Shown here: piece after piece, positions 17,301 through 25,000 of the stretch
Layout of the letters: each line of letters starts with the position of its first letter
How positions within the stretch are numbered: position 1 is the first letter of the stretch
Assembly: GCA_018223375.1 (NCBI GenBank)
Contig: JAGTTS010000003.1
Location: 274,704 to 338,703 of the forward strand
DNA from: Clostridiaceae bacterium Marseille-Q3526
Lineage (GTDB): Bacteria; Bacillota; Clostridia; Lachnospirales; Lachnospiraceae
DNA length: 64,000 nt
Direction: 5' to 3'
Translations under genes and position numbers: made by a program
The notes under the pieces: generated by a model
Database searches by the model: none
The model's input: the letters and a program-made list of their open reading frames with translations, nothing else
Told to the model about the DNA's origin: nothing

Positions 17301-19648
17301 ATGAGAGAGCCCAGCTGATTGAAACTTATTTCACTGAGATGGAGGAGCGGGTGAAGGAACTGGAAGCGCTTCACAACGCGGATCCGGACAGCGAGACTTC
17401 TCACAGGCATATTTCAGGCAAGGAATACGACGAGAAGAACTGTATCCTGGGAGCAACGGATATCGTTCTGGATCAGATGATGTATTCCGTAGCCATTAAG
17501 CCTCTCTATGACGAGCTGACAAAACGCTCTGACAAGAAGGAGGACGCCGTCCAGCAGCTGACAGATTCCCTGAACGCTATGGACGCCATGATAGACTTAT
17601 ATTATCAGCACAAGGGACTGAGCGACAATCCGCTGATGGACGGAGTGACCTACGGCAAGGACAGAACGCCTACCAGCCGTCTCAACATCCGCTACCAGCG
17701 TATGTTTGCCGGCGCGTTCATGTACGCAGGCGGACTGCACATTGGTATTGAGTGGGGATCCGTACCTGCTCTGGGCGGTTCCAAGCCGATTGAGACCGAC
17801 GAAAACGGAAAAGCCTTAGAAAACCAGGACGGCCAGTACTTCGGCTGGGGAATTTCCCACGAGATTGGCCACATTATCAACGAGGGAGCATACGCCTACG
17901 CGGAGACGACAAACAACTACTACCCGCAGCTGGCCAAGTCCCGGGACAGCAACGATACCACAAGATTTTCTTACGAGGACGTATATAAGAAGGTAACCTC
18001 CGGAACCAAGGGAGGCGGCAGCGAGCGCCTGGCTATGTACTGGCAGCTGCATATGGCCTACGACAACGGAGGATACAACTTTAAGACATACGACAATTAT
18101 AAGGATCAGAGAGAAAACCTGATCTTTGCAAGGATTGACTCCTATGCGAGAGATACAAGCCGCGCTCCTGCGCCGGGCGGCATTAAGCTGACGCTTGACA
18201 ACGCGGATAAGGACAACAAGATGATCCGTCTGGCCTGCGCGGCGGCAGAGAAGGATTTAAGAGACTTCTTCATTCGCTGGGGACTGACGCCTGACAAGAC
18301 GACAGACGAGTACGCCGGACAGTTTGACGAGGAAACACGCGCTATTTACTATGAGAACGACGATTCCAGAGTATACCGTCTGGAAGGCGGAGAGAGCATT
18401 GCCGAATCTGTCACAGTGAAGGCAGAGGCAGAGAAGGATTCTCAGGCCTCCAACCAGGTGCATCTCACCATGAGCCTCAGCGACGAGGGAAAACGGGATC
18501 AGCTTCTGGGCTATGAGATTACCAGAATCGAGCGCAGATACGGAAAGGAAGAGAGACGGGTGGTTGGCTTTACCACCAGCGATACCTTTACGGATCATGT
18601 GATGACGACGAACAACAGAGTCGTATCCTACGAGGTGCGGGGTATTGACCAGTGCATGAATCCGACAGAGACTTACCGGATTTCCGATGAGTTCAAGCTC
18701 TTACACGAGGGAATGTTAGATAAGACAGACTGGGAGATCACCGTCAACACCACCTCTCCAAGCGATGAGAAGCCGGACAATGAGGACGAGACCGATACTC
18801 CGTGCTCCGGAACCATCAGCGCCGCCGGCATGATGATTGACAATCAGCTGGATCAGGCGTATGTGGGAACTACCACAGAGAAGGAAGCTGAGGCAGTGAT
18901 TTCTCTTGGAAAAACAGAGTCCATCGCAGGATTTAAGTACACCTACGACGGAGAGAATCCAGTGAAAAATTACAGGCTTTCCATCAGCCAGGACGGAGAG
19001 AAGTGGACGGAGATTAAGTCCGGAACCTTTGAATTCCAGGAGGGAAGCAGTTCTGCTCTCATTTACTTTGACCTGAAGGACGATCCGCGCTACCATGTGT
19101 ACGAGACGGCTTACTTAAAGATTACAGCCGCAGGATCCAAGAGCTTTGCGGCAGCGGAGCTTGATATTCTCGGCCCGACCGGCGACAATGTGGAGTTAGC
19201 GGAGGCTGGAATCGGAATCCTGAAGGAAGATTTCTATTTAACTGACGCAGGTTCCGGAGAGACAGGAGAAGAGACTGCAGACAAGATTCCGGCAGGTTCT
19301 GTGATCTTTACTGGAAAATACAAAGGAAATCCAGCCTACAACACATTTATTCTCTATGACGAGGATGGAAACGTAGTGGGCGGAAGAGACGCAGACGGCG
19401 CAGTCACAGCCCATCAGCTGATTTTTGCCCCGGATCCGGTGAACGGACAGCTGGGCGAGATCACAGACGGAATCTGGGTGTACTACATCGAGCCGGATGA
19501 GCTGGACGGCGTAACGCTTCCTGGTAAGGTCCGCGCGGAGATGTACCGCGTCGACAATGCAGAGACAAACGAGGGAGATCGTCTTGTCAGCGACACGCTG
19601 TTTGTGGAGCTGCCGAAAAATCTTCCGGACATTGAAATTAAGCCGTAG
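14306..19648 (+). CDS. Secreted multidomain M60-family metalloprotease with dockerin (mucinase-like)
   Basis: This 1780-residue extracellular enzyme has a signal peptide (MKRQLAFVLAAWIG...AYAAQ). A dockerin-like module lies at about 192-245, with two calcium loops (GDVNGDDIID and DFNQDGELNL). Two fibronectin III domains span about 430-620, and a discoidin (F5/8 C) domain about 650-800. The M60/enhancin unit has its beta-sandwich near 865-1020 and the zinc motif HEIGH at 1185-1189, with a downstream Glu as third ligand. A further FN3-like and second discoidin domain follow near 1370-1620, then an unassigned terminal domain. M60 proteins of gut bacteria cut O-glycosylated mucins; that role here is inference. 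ATG 14306 follows TAGGAG. Confidence 0.88.
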   Translation: MKRQLAFVLAAWIGLQQPLGTLEAYAAQPLAAGVTGGSQSEWLPVSSPSNGQEEETETLPEATPDAPLENPYRGNVIVEIRTVLPVEGEIPFEVHLTEKPSKLAKFLRQEAEVNEYGQFTVQPGEMSEIGKGVFQSNYVPDGTYVLTVNAEGYEPYKQEIKIKGDTCKVMLFNDYYDEEQYTSSAHPGLIRMGDVNGDDIIDDEDLEELLDAIHAEEPGVNAMDFNQDGELNLSDIQYFASFYDYDSSSRKHISTVERSVTRKEGEVKFDDTASPSDAVEIDGKPEALFDHDSEESSVTVARKDGEKISEENPVELTLDFTHSETELKAEGFVIQSPSGSENAITSGEIEVTVDDDGKEKKETLTIVKAGEARKARFGRSGGTAEIQPDGSIVVNLKSQKPVKKVTIRVTGTVSQGSLAEISQVEFMEDMKDRIPPPVQNIPKNLQAEIGSAEFTLIWDKENNVTGYEISISHDGETETMASEENSVTINSFGGKKLLNYETYRVRVRSVNGTWKSNYSSELSVTPEPSGPPPAPEYIKIDGFYRCLNVSWKKMKDTQSYTLFYRQKGTEEFTAVENIDRSQTSLTLEHLADNTEYEVYMVGHNPLGDSPDSTMYSGRTAPAATAKMPAYGLLNDGPDKGKDVTNHIKKVENIEGANYNRADEEIAIPTVIVDGDPTSYWLLEDWDSGVHYGSRGPIITLDQPYEMDTIRFTAGPAQKSDLSAIKVLAWETEDGSGSGKEIPGRFSRLASMDNNGSVYYEFIASEPFTAKKVQINLSASGNVRYISIGEIRFYEYNSLLNDIDALFTDALHVALKAEVTMDDVKALKERANELDPASGETHPKKELALKELSVAESILLTGVSQEAVQIDTSVSKSYDSHITFLGGLNAWQPLGTAALAGEKVTIYVGAPGKTQGDSTPLKLVATQYHSESSPFYKYASDLKVGVNEIIIPKISSIDCEQGGALYVEYTGRNINDSYAVRVSGGSPYPVLDLTKAENEDERAQLIETYFTEMEERVKELEALHNADPDSETSHRHISGKEYDEKNCILGATDIVLDQMMYSVAIKPLYDELTKRSDKKEDAVQQLTDSLNAMDAMIDLYYQHKGLSDNPLMDGVTYGKDRTPTSRLNIRYQRMFAGAFMYAGGLHIGIEWGSVPALGGSKPIETDENGKALENQDGQYFGWGISHEIGHIINEGAYAYAETTNNYYPQLAKSRDSNDTTRFSYEDVYKKVTSGTKGGGSERLAMYWQLHMAYDNGGYNFKTYDNYKDQRENLIFARIDSYARDTSRAPAPGGIKLTLDNADKDNKMIRLACAAAEKDLRDFFIRWGLTPDKTTDEYAGQFDEETRAIYYENDDSRVYRLEGGESIAESVTVKAEAEKDSQASNQVHLTMSLSDEGKRDQLLGYEITRIERRYGKEERRVVGFTTSDTFTDHVMTTNNRVVSYEVRGIDQCMNPTETYRISDEFKLLHEGMLDKTDWEITVNTTSPSDEKPDNEDETDTPCSGTISAAGMMIDNQLDQAYVGTTTEKEAEAVISLGKTESIAGFKYTYDGENPVKNYRLSISQDGEKWTEIKSGTFEFQEGSSSALIYFDLKDDPRYHVYETAYLKITAAGSKSFAAAELDILGPTGDNVELAEAGIGILKEDFYLTDAGSGETGEETADKIPAGSVIFTGKYKGNPAYNTFILYDEDGNVVGGRDADGAVTAHQLIFAPDPVNGQLGEITDGIWVYYIEPDELDGVTLPGKVRAEMYRVDNAETNEGDRLVSDTLFVELPKNLPDIEIKP

Positions 19649-19684
19649 GGCAGCCGCATAAAATAAGGAGAGAAAGAAGGACGA

Positions 19685-20749
19685 ATGAAAAAGACGACAT
19701 TTGCAGCCGGTCTGTGCGCTTCGGCGCTCAGCCTGGCGCTCCTTCCGTCCATGCATTCCATGGCGGAAAGAAACCAGATGATCACCTGGGAAAAAACAGG
19801 AAAAAATTCGGTCAGGCTGAAACTTAAGCTTCAGGACCAGGAACCGGCCGACAGCTTTACAGCCTTCAGCTTGAAGCTTATATTTGAAAGCGACGAGCCG
19901 ATGTCTGAGGATCCGGCGTTTAAGTTTTCACAGAACATAAAGTCAAAATTGGATCCAGCTGTGTACGAGACACGGTACGACGAGGACGCCCAGGAGATGA
20001 CTGTCTATGTGGCGGATCGCGATCCGGTACTGGAAAAGGGCGAGGAGCTGGATCTGGGAACCATCACAGTGGATTCCGAGGAAAATGTGAGGATTTCTGT
20101 GGACAGAGATGATTTCCAGGGCGTGAACAGCTTCCATGAGAAGCTGGAGGTGACAAACTTCGGCGAGTACGAGGATTATGAGATGATTCTGGAGACGCCG
20201 GAACCGGAAGAGCCAGAGACGGAGGATCCGGAAACTCCTGAACCAGAGGCTCCAGATACTCCGGATGAGGACACAGAGGACGACGATTCAGACAGAAACA
20301 GCGGACGTGGAAACTCCAGGTCTGAGTGGACAGAAAAGCCCAACGGCTCCTGGAAGCAGGACGGCAGAGGCTGGTGGTTCGCAAAGCTGGACGGAAGCTA
20401 TCCGGCAGACGGCTGGTTCGAGTGCTCCTGGAACGGAAAGAAAGGCTGGTACCATTTCAACGCAGAAGGCTATATGGAGACAGGCTGGTTTACAGATAAG
20501 GACGGCCATACCTATTTCCTTCATGACCAGAACGACGCCAAGATCGGAGCAATGTATACGGGATGGCGCTGGATTGGAGACAACTGCTATTACTTCACCA
20601 AGGATTCGGCAGAGGGACAGCCTGCAGGCTCCATGGTAAAGAACGGAAAGACACCGGACGGCTATACAGTAAATGCTCAGGGGCAGTGGACGGTTAACGG
20701 AATCGTTCAGATCAATCCTGAAAAGCCGTCAGGTCCAGGACTTTCCTAA
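19685..20749 (+). CDS. Secreted protein with cohesin-like domain and cell-wall-binding repeats
   Basis: The 354-residue product has a signal peptide (MKKTTFAAGLCASALSLALLP). An all-beta domain at about 30-160 has a hydrophobic strand pattern resembling cohesins (FTAFSLKLIFES..., LDLGTITVD...). An acidic Pro/Glu linker (about 168-205) leads to C-terminal aromatic-Gly repeats of the choline/wall-binding kind (GWYHFNAEGYMETGWF, YTGWRWIGDNCYYF). It starts 36 bases after the dockerin-bearing protease with its own GGAGAGAAAG site and ends in a strong terminator, so the two are probably co-transcribed. The cohesin call is by eye; another cohesin-fold carbohydrate or protein binder is possible. Confidence 0.65.
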   Translation: MKKTTFAAGLCASALSLALLPSMHSMAERNQMITWEKTGKNSVRLKLKLQDQEPADSFTAFSLKLIFESDEPMSEDPAFKFSQNIKSKLDPAVYETRYDEDAQEMTVYVADRDPVLEKGEELDLGTITVDSEENVRISVDRDDFQGVNSFHEKLEVTNFGEYEDYEMILETPEPEEPETEDPETPEPEAPDTPDEDTEDDDSDRNSGRGNSRSEWTEKPNGSWKQDGRGWWFAKLDGSYPADGWFECSWNGKKGWYHFNAEGYMETGWFTDKDGHTYFLHDQNDAKIGAMYTGWRWIGDNCYYFTKDSAEGQPAGSMVKNGKTPDGYTVNAQGQWTVNGIVQINPEKPSGPGLS

Positions 20750-20792
20750 GTCCGGATCTGGAAACGATAGAAAATGGCATAGAAAGAGAAAC

Positions 20793-20844
20793 AGAGCCGC
20801 TGGGAAGCAAGGTGCAGATTCACCTGCTTCCCGGCGGCTCTTTT
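20793..20844 (+). terminator. Rho-independent terminator closing the protease/cohesin-like pair
   Basis: GAGCCGC-GGGAAGCA-GGTG pairs with CACC-TGCTTCCC-GCGGCTC, followed by TTTT. Confidence 0.93.
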
Positions 20845-20928
20845 CCGATCTTCCCCGCAGTTCTAAAACAATTCTGCCCTTCATAAAGTGTCAAAAGGCA
20901 AAACGGCTGTCCAAAGGAGGGAACATTC

Positions 20929-23565
20929 ATGTATGAAGGAAAAACCATAGACGAGACGTTAAAGAAACTGAGCGCTGACGGAGAGCGGGGGCTGAGGGAG
21001 GAGGACGTAAAAGAGCGGCAGAAACACTATGGAAGCAATGAGCTGGAGGAGAAAAAGCAGAAAACGCTTCTGAAACGGTTTGCCGGGCAGCTCTGCGACT
21101 CTCTTATTTTCGTGCTGTTTGCAGCGGCCGGGATTTCCGTGCTTCTGGGGGAGTACAGCGACGCAGTGATTATCATGATTGTGGTAGCTGTAAACGGCAT
21201 TGTGGGGGTAGTGCAGGAGGGAAAAGCGCAGAAGGCTCTGGATTCCTTAAAGCAGATGACCCGCCTGAAGGCATCCGTCGTCAGGGACGGCAGGGAGATA
21301 GAAATTGACGCCAAGGAGCTGGTTCCAGGCGACCTGGCGCTTCTGACAGCCGGCTGCCAGGTTCCGGCCGATATGCGCCTGATTCAGTCGGCAGGCCTTA
21401 AAATTGAGGAATCAGCCCTGACGGGAGAGTCGGTTCCTGTGTCCAAGTCCGCTGATTATCTGGCGTCAGAGTCCGGAACCGGAAACGGATCCGGAAAAGG
21501 GAAAAATATGGCCTATATGACCTCCTATGTGACCTCGGGCCGCGGAAAAGGGATTGTAACAGCCACGGGGATGGGAACGGAGATCGGAAGGATTGCGGCC
21601 ATGATTCACGCGGCGCCGGAGGAAGAGACGCCTCTTCAGAAACGTCTGGGAGAACTGGGAAAGGTGCTCAGTCTGACGGCGGTAGCCCTGTGCGCCGCTC
21701 TTTTTCTCATGGCGGTGATTCAGAAGCGGGACGTGATGGAAATGCTTATCACCGCCATATCGCTGGCAGTAGCCGCCGTGCCGGAGGGACTTCCGGCAGT
21801 AGTCACCATTGTGCTGGCTTTAAGCGTTACCAGGATGGTTAAGGCGGGAACTATTGTGAGAAAACTGCCGTCAGTGGAAACGCTGGGAGCTGTCAGCGTA
21901 GTGTGTACAGACAAAACGGGAACCCTGACTAAAAATGTGATGACCGTAACGCAGTGGTATGAGGACGGGACAATCAGGACGCTGGAAAACGCAGCGGCGG
22001 AAAAACCCTCAAAACGCCTGGCAGAGTGCTTCGCCTTGTGCAGCGACGCCCGGTTAGAGCAGGAAAAAGGAGATCCGACCGAGCTGGCCCTTCTCCAGTT
22101 TGCCAGCCTGGCAGACGTTGAAAAGGAGGAGAGGGAGAGAGAAATGCCTAGAAAAGGAGAGCTTCCCTTTGACTCGGACCGGAAAATGATGACGACCTTC
22201 CACAGACAGGGAAAGACAGGCATTTCCTGCACCAAAGGCGCGCCGGACCGCGTGCTCAGGCAGTGTACGCATATCTGGAAAAACCACCGCTCGGTTCCCA
22301 TGACTGAGGCAGAGCGCAGGGAAGCGGAGCAGGCAGCCGCAAGGATGTCCTCCCAGGCGCTTCGGGTGCTGGCCGCGGCAGCGAAGGAGGATGCCGCAGG
22401 ACCGGAGGAAAAGGGGCTTACCTTCCTGGGACTGGCCGGCATGATGGATCCGCCCAGAGACGAGGCGAAACAGGCGGTCGGGCAGTTTCGGAAGGCGTCG
22501 GTGGATACCGTCATGATCACAGGGGATCATGTGGACACGGCTCTGGCTATTGCAAAAGAGCTGGGAATTGCAGAGGACAGGACTCAGTGCATGACGGGGG
22601 AGGAGCTGGAGCGGACAGAGGACGACGAGCTGAAGAAAAAAATAAAGCATTTAAAGGTATTTGCCAGAGTGTCCCCTGGCCACAAGGTGAGAATTGTAAA
22701 CGCCTTTAAGGCGGCGGGCCACATCACGGCCATGACGGGAGACGGAGTCAACGACGCGCCCTCCCTGAAAAACGCAGACATTGGAATCGCTATGGGAAAG
22801 ACGGGAACCGACGTGGCCAAGCAGGCGGCCGATATGATTCTGACAGACGATAATTTCGCCACCATTGAGAGAGCCATGGAGGAGGGGCGTGGCGTTTACG
22901 AGAATATTAAAAAATCAGTAATTTTTCTGCTGTCCTCCAATTTCGGGGAAATTGCCACCATGTTTGCAGCGATTGCGGCCGGGGTGGCCTCTCCCTTAAA
23001 GCCCAGCCACATTTTGTGGATCAATCTGATCACAGATTCGCTTCCTGCCCTGGCTCTGGGAGTGGATGAAAATGACGGCAGGCGTCTGATGGAGAAGCCA
23101 CCGAGACAGTCTGGAGAAAGTCTGTTTGCAGGCGGAGGATGGTTCGTCACCCTGGGATACGGTTTTCTGATTGCAGCAGTCAGCCTCACGGCATTTTTCC
23201 GGCTTCCCATGGAGCTGGCTGGTTCCATGGAGCTTTCGTCAGTCAGGGAATGTCTGCAGAATCCGGAGGTTTTATTAAAATCCCAGACCTACGCTTTTAC
23301 CGTGCTGAGCCTTTCCCAGCTGTTTCACGCAGTGGGGATGCGGGACGTTTCTTCTTCAGTCTTTGGATCCCGCCTGTGCTCCAACCGGCTGATGCTTCTG
23401 GCCTTCGGACTGGGAATGCTTCTCCAGGCTGCGGTGACAGAGATTCCGGCTCTGACACAGGCTTTTGGAACCTGCGTCCTTTCCCTGTCAGAATGGGGAT
23501 TTCTTCTGCCTTTGGCGGCCGCTCCCGTAATCGTCCATGAAATAGCCGTACTGCTGCGCAGATAG
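20929..23565 (+). CDS. Calcium-type P-type ATPase (P2A)
   Basis: This cation pump of 878 residues in the membrane exports ions using a phospho-aspartate cycle. Seen in order: actuator TGES (from about 165), helix 4 with VPEGLP (about 284), the phosphorylation motif DKTGTLT (about 328), the nucleotide domain with KGAPD, hinge TGDH, GDGVNDAP (about 604), and six C-terminal helices. The ion-site residues fit Ca2+-ATPases of the SERCA/PMR1 kind: the Glu in helix 4, N-x2-E in FGEIAT and N-x2-TD in NLITDSLPALALG. Calcium is therefore the likely substrate, though manganese is also moved by some relatives. ATG 20929 has AAAGGAGGG. It stands alone. Confidence 0.9.
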   Translation: MYEGKTIDETLKKLSADGERGLREEDVKERQKHYGSNELEEKKQKTLLKRFAGQLCDSLIFVLFAAAGISVLLGEYSDAVIIMIVVAVNGIVGVVQEGKAQKALDSLKQMTRLKASVVRDGREIEIDAKELVPGDLALLTAGCQVPADMRLIQSAGLKIEESALTGESVPVSKSADYLASESGTGNGSGKGKNMAYMTSYVTSGRGKGIVTATGMGTEIGRIAAMIHAAPEEETPLQKRLGELGKVLSLTAVALCAALFLMAVIQKRDVMEMLITAISLAVAAVPEGLPAVVTIVLALSVTRMVKAGTIVRKLPSVETLGAVSVVCTDKTGTLTKNVMTVTQWYEDGTIRTLENAAAEKPSKRLAECFALCSDARLEQEKGDPTELALLQFASLADVEKEEREREMPRKGELPFDSDRKMMTTFHRQGKTGISCTKGAPDRVLRQCTHIWKNHRSVPMTEAERREAEQAAARMSSQALRVLAAAAKEDAAGPEEKGLTFLGLAGMMDPPRDEAKQAVGQFRKASVDTVMITGDHVDTALAIAKELGIAEDRTQCMTGEELERTEDDELKKKIKHLKVFARVSPGHKVRIVNAFKAAGHITAMTGDGVNDAPSLKNADIGIAMGKTGTDVAKQAADMILTDDNFATIERAMEEGRGVYENIKKSVIFLLSSNFGEIATMFAAIAAGVASPLKPSHILWINLITDSLPALALGVDENDGRRLMEKPPRQSGESLFAGGGWFVTLGYGFLIAAVSLTAFFRLPMELAGSMELSSVRECLQNPEVLLKSQTYAFTVLSLSQLFHAVGMRDVSSSVFGSRLCSNRLMLLAFGLGMLLQAAVTEIPALTQAFGTCVLSLSEWGFLLPLAAAPVIVHEIAVLLRR

Positions 23566-23576
23566 CCGCATTTTTG

Positions 23577-23614
23577 GCGTTTGTCGTGCAGGGAACTCAG
23601 GACAAACGCATGAG
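23577..23614. repeat. Extra IS-end-like sequence facing the IS left end
   Basis: GCGTTTGTCGTG at 23577-23588 matches the inner-to-outer right IS end (GCGTATGTCGTG, 24839-24850) at 11 of 12 positions. It forms an inverted pair with the left end (GACAAACGC). It lies just outside the target duplication, as if a second copy's right end once lay here. Confidence 0.5.
23588..23597. repeat. Target-site duplication, left
   Basis: GCAGGGAACT is repeated exactly at 24851-24860 on the other side of the IS. Ten bases is in the range produced by the ISAs1 family. Confidence 0.85.
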
Positions 23615-23634
23615 TAAATAAATTGTGAACAAAT

Positions 23635-23668
23635 CCCCTTTTTCTGGTATGATAAAAAGAAAAAGGGG
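23635..23668 (+). promoter_or_regulatory. Hairpin hiding the transposase ribosome site
   Basis: CCCCTTTTTC at 23635-23644 pairs perfectly with GAAAAAGGGG at 23659-23668. The G run in the right arm is the only Shine-Dalgarno-like sequence before ATG 23677. An outside transcript reading into the IS would sequester it, a known way for ISs to limit transposase made from readthrough. Confidence 0.5.
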
Positions 23669-23676
23669 GTTTTGCT

Positions 23677-24798
23677 ATGGATGAATTGTTAGAATGGATG
23701 GACTATATTGAAGATAAGCGTCAGCAGACGAAAGTACGGCATAAGCTGAAGGACATAATCGTGATTGTTTTGTTTGCTACGCTTGCAAATGTGGATGACT
23801 GGGTGGAAATGGAATACTTTGCCCATTATCATGAAGCATATTTGAAAAAATATATTGAATTGAAAAACGGAATTCCGTCTCATGATACACTTTGCCGTGT
23901 ATTTGGAATGCTGTCACCAGAAATCTTGCAGCAGCTTTATGGTAAATGGCAGGAATTATTGAATCAAAACGAAGGGGAAGTATTGCGTAAACTGATCTGC
24001 ATTGATGGAAAAACGATGCGTTCCAATAAAAGAAAAGAAGGAAAACCGAACCATATCATAACGGCCTGGAGTAAGGAAGATGGCTTCAGCCTTGGTCAGA
24101 AGGTGGTAAATACCAAGAGTAATGAGATTACAGCAATACCGGAATTGCTGGAGAAAATCCGGATCAAAGGCCAGGTTGTGACGATCGATGCCATGGGAAC
24201 GCAGACAGCCATAGCCGAGAAGATCCGTTTAAAACGAGGAGACTATGTACTGGCGTTAAAGGAAAACCAGAGGACGCTGCATGAGGATGTGAGTTTGTAC
24301 CTGAACGATGCCGAGATAAAAGAAGAACTGCGTAAGAAGGGAAAATATAAAAAAACAATTGAAAAAGCCCACAGTCAATTAGAAATCCGAGAATATTACC
24401 AGACGAAAGAAATTGGCTGGCTGCCTCAGAAGAAGGACTGGAAAGGGCTAAAAAGTATTGGGATGGAAGAAAAGACGATTCGAAAAGACGGTCAGGAGAA
24501 AAAAGAGTTCCGTTATTATATCAGCAGCCTAAATGAAGACATTGAGCTGTTTAGCCGTGCAGTGAGAGGCCATTGGAGTGTAGAAAGTATGCATTGGCAG
24601 TTGGATGTAACATTTAAGGAAGATGCCAATACAACGCTGGATAAGCAGGCAGCGGAAAATTTGAACATCATAAGGAAATGGTGTTTAAGTATATTGAAAA
24701 TGGTAGAGATTTTCCGTCCCAATCTGTCCATGAAAAAGAAACGATTTGTAATCAGTATGAACCCAGCAGAGTTTTTGGAACAGGTATTAAATTTTTAA
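23677..24798 (+). CDS. ISAs1 family transposase
   Basis: This 373-residue DDE transposase of the H-repeat/ISAs1 group moves the surrounding IS. Family landmarks are the N-terminal KLKDIIVIVLFATLAN block, the first catalytic Asp in LICIDGKTMR (about residue 111), the second in VTIDAMGTQ (about 173) and the Glu in HWSVESMHWQLDVTF (about 310). Length is normal and the frame is unbroken, so the enzyme may be active. The start codon sits just after a hairpin that covers the ribosome site. Codon use is more AT-rich than that of the neighbouring chromosomal genes. Confidence 0.93.
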   Translation: MDELLEWMDYIEDKRQQTKVRHKLKDIIVIVLFATLANVDDWVEMEYFAHYHEAYLKKYIELKNGIPSHDTLCRVFGMLSPEILQQLYGKWQELLNQNEGEVLRKLICIDGKTMRSNKRKEGKPNHIITAWSKEDGFSLGQKVVNTKSNEITAIPELLEKIRIKGQVVTIDAMGTQTAIAEKIRLKRGDYVLALKENQRTLHEDVSLYLNDAEIKEELRKKGKYKKTIEKAHSQLEIREYYQTKEIGWLPQKKDWKGLKSIGMEEKTIRKDGQEKKEFRYYISSLNEDIELFSRAVRGHWSVESMHWQLDVTFKEDANTTLDKQAAENLNIIRKWCLSILKMVEIFRPNLSMKKKRFVISMNPAEFLEQVLNF

Positions 24799-24850
24799 AA
24801 ACAAGATATTTTGAAAAAGAGGAAGGAAAACAATTCATGCGTATGTCGTG

Positions 24851-24860
24851 GCAGGGAACT
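24851..24860. repeat. Target-site duplication, right
   Basis: GCAGGGAACT is identical to 23588-23597 and directly abuts the right IS end. Confidence 0.85.
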
Positions 24861-25000
24861 GCAAACAGGTTGTATTATGGAGGAAAACGCGGTAAAATAG
24901 ACAAAAGCTCTGCCCCTCTCACAGAATATGGGTTTGAGAACAAGAGGGCAGGAGAAGACGATGCACGGACGAAACTGGTACAGGCAGAAAAAGGAGTAAC

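Larger units (their letters stand above)
23598..24850 (+). mobile_element. Intact ISAs1-type insertion sequence, 1253 bp
   Basis: The element is bounded by terminal inverted repeats: left CAGGACAAACGCATGAG (23598-23614) and right, read inward on the other strand, CACGACATACGCATGAA (24850-24834), matching at 14 of 17 positions. It is flanked by the exact 10-bp duplication GCAGGGAACT, so the ends are well defined and the insertion is fairly recent. It holds one uninterrupted transposase gene. Joining the flanks shows it entered the spacer between the P-type ATPase and the penicillin-binding protein gene, breaking no coding sequence. Confidence 0.9.
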
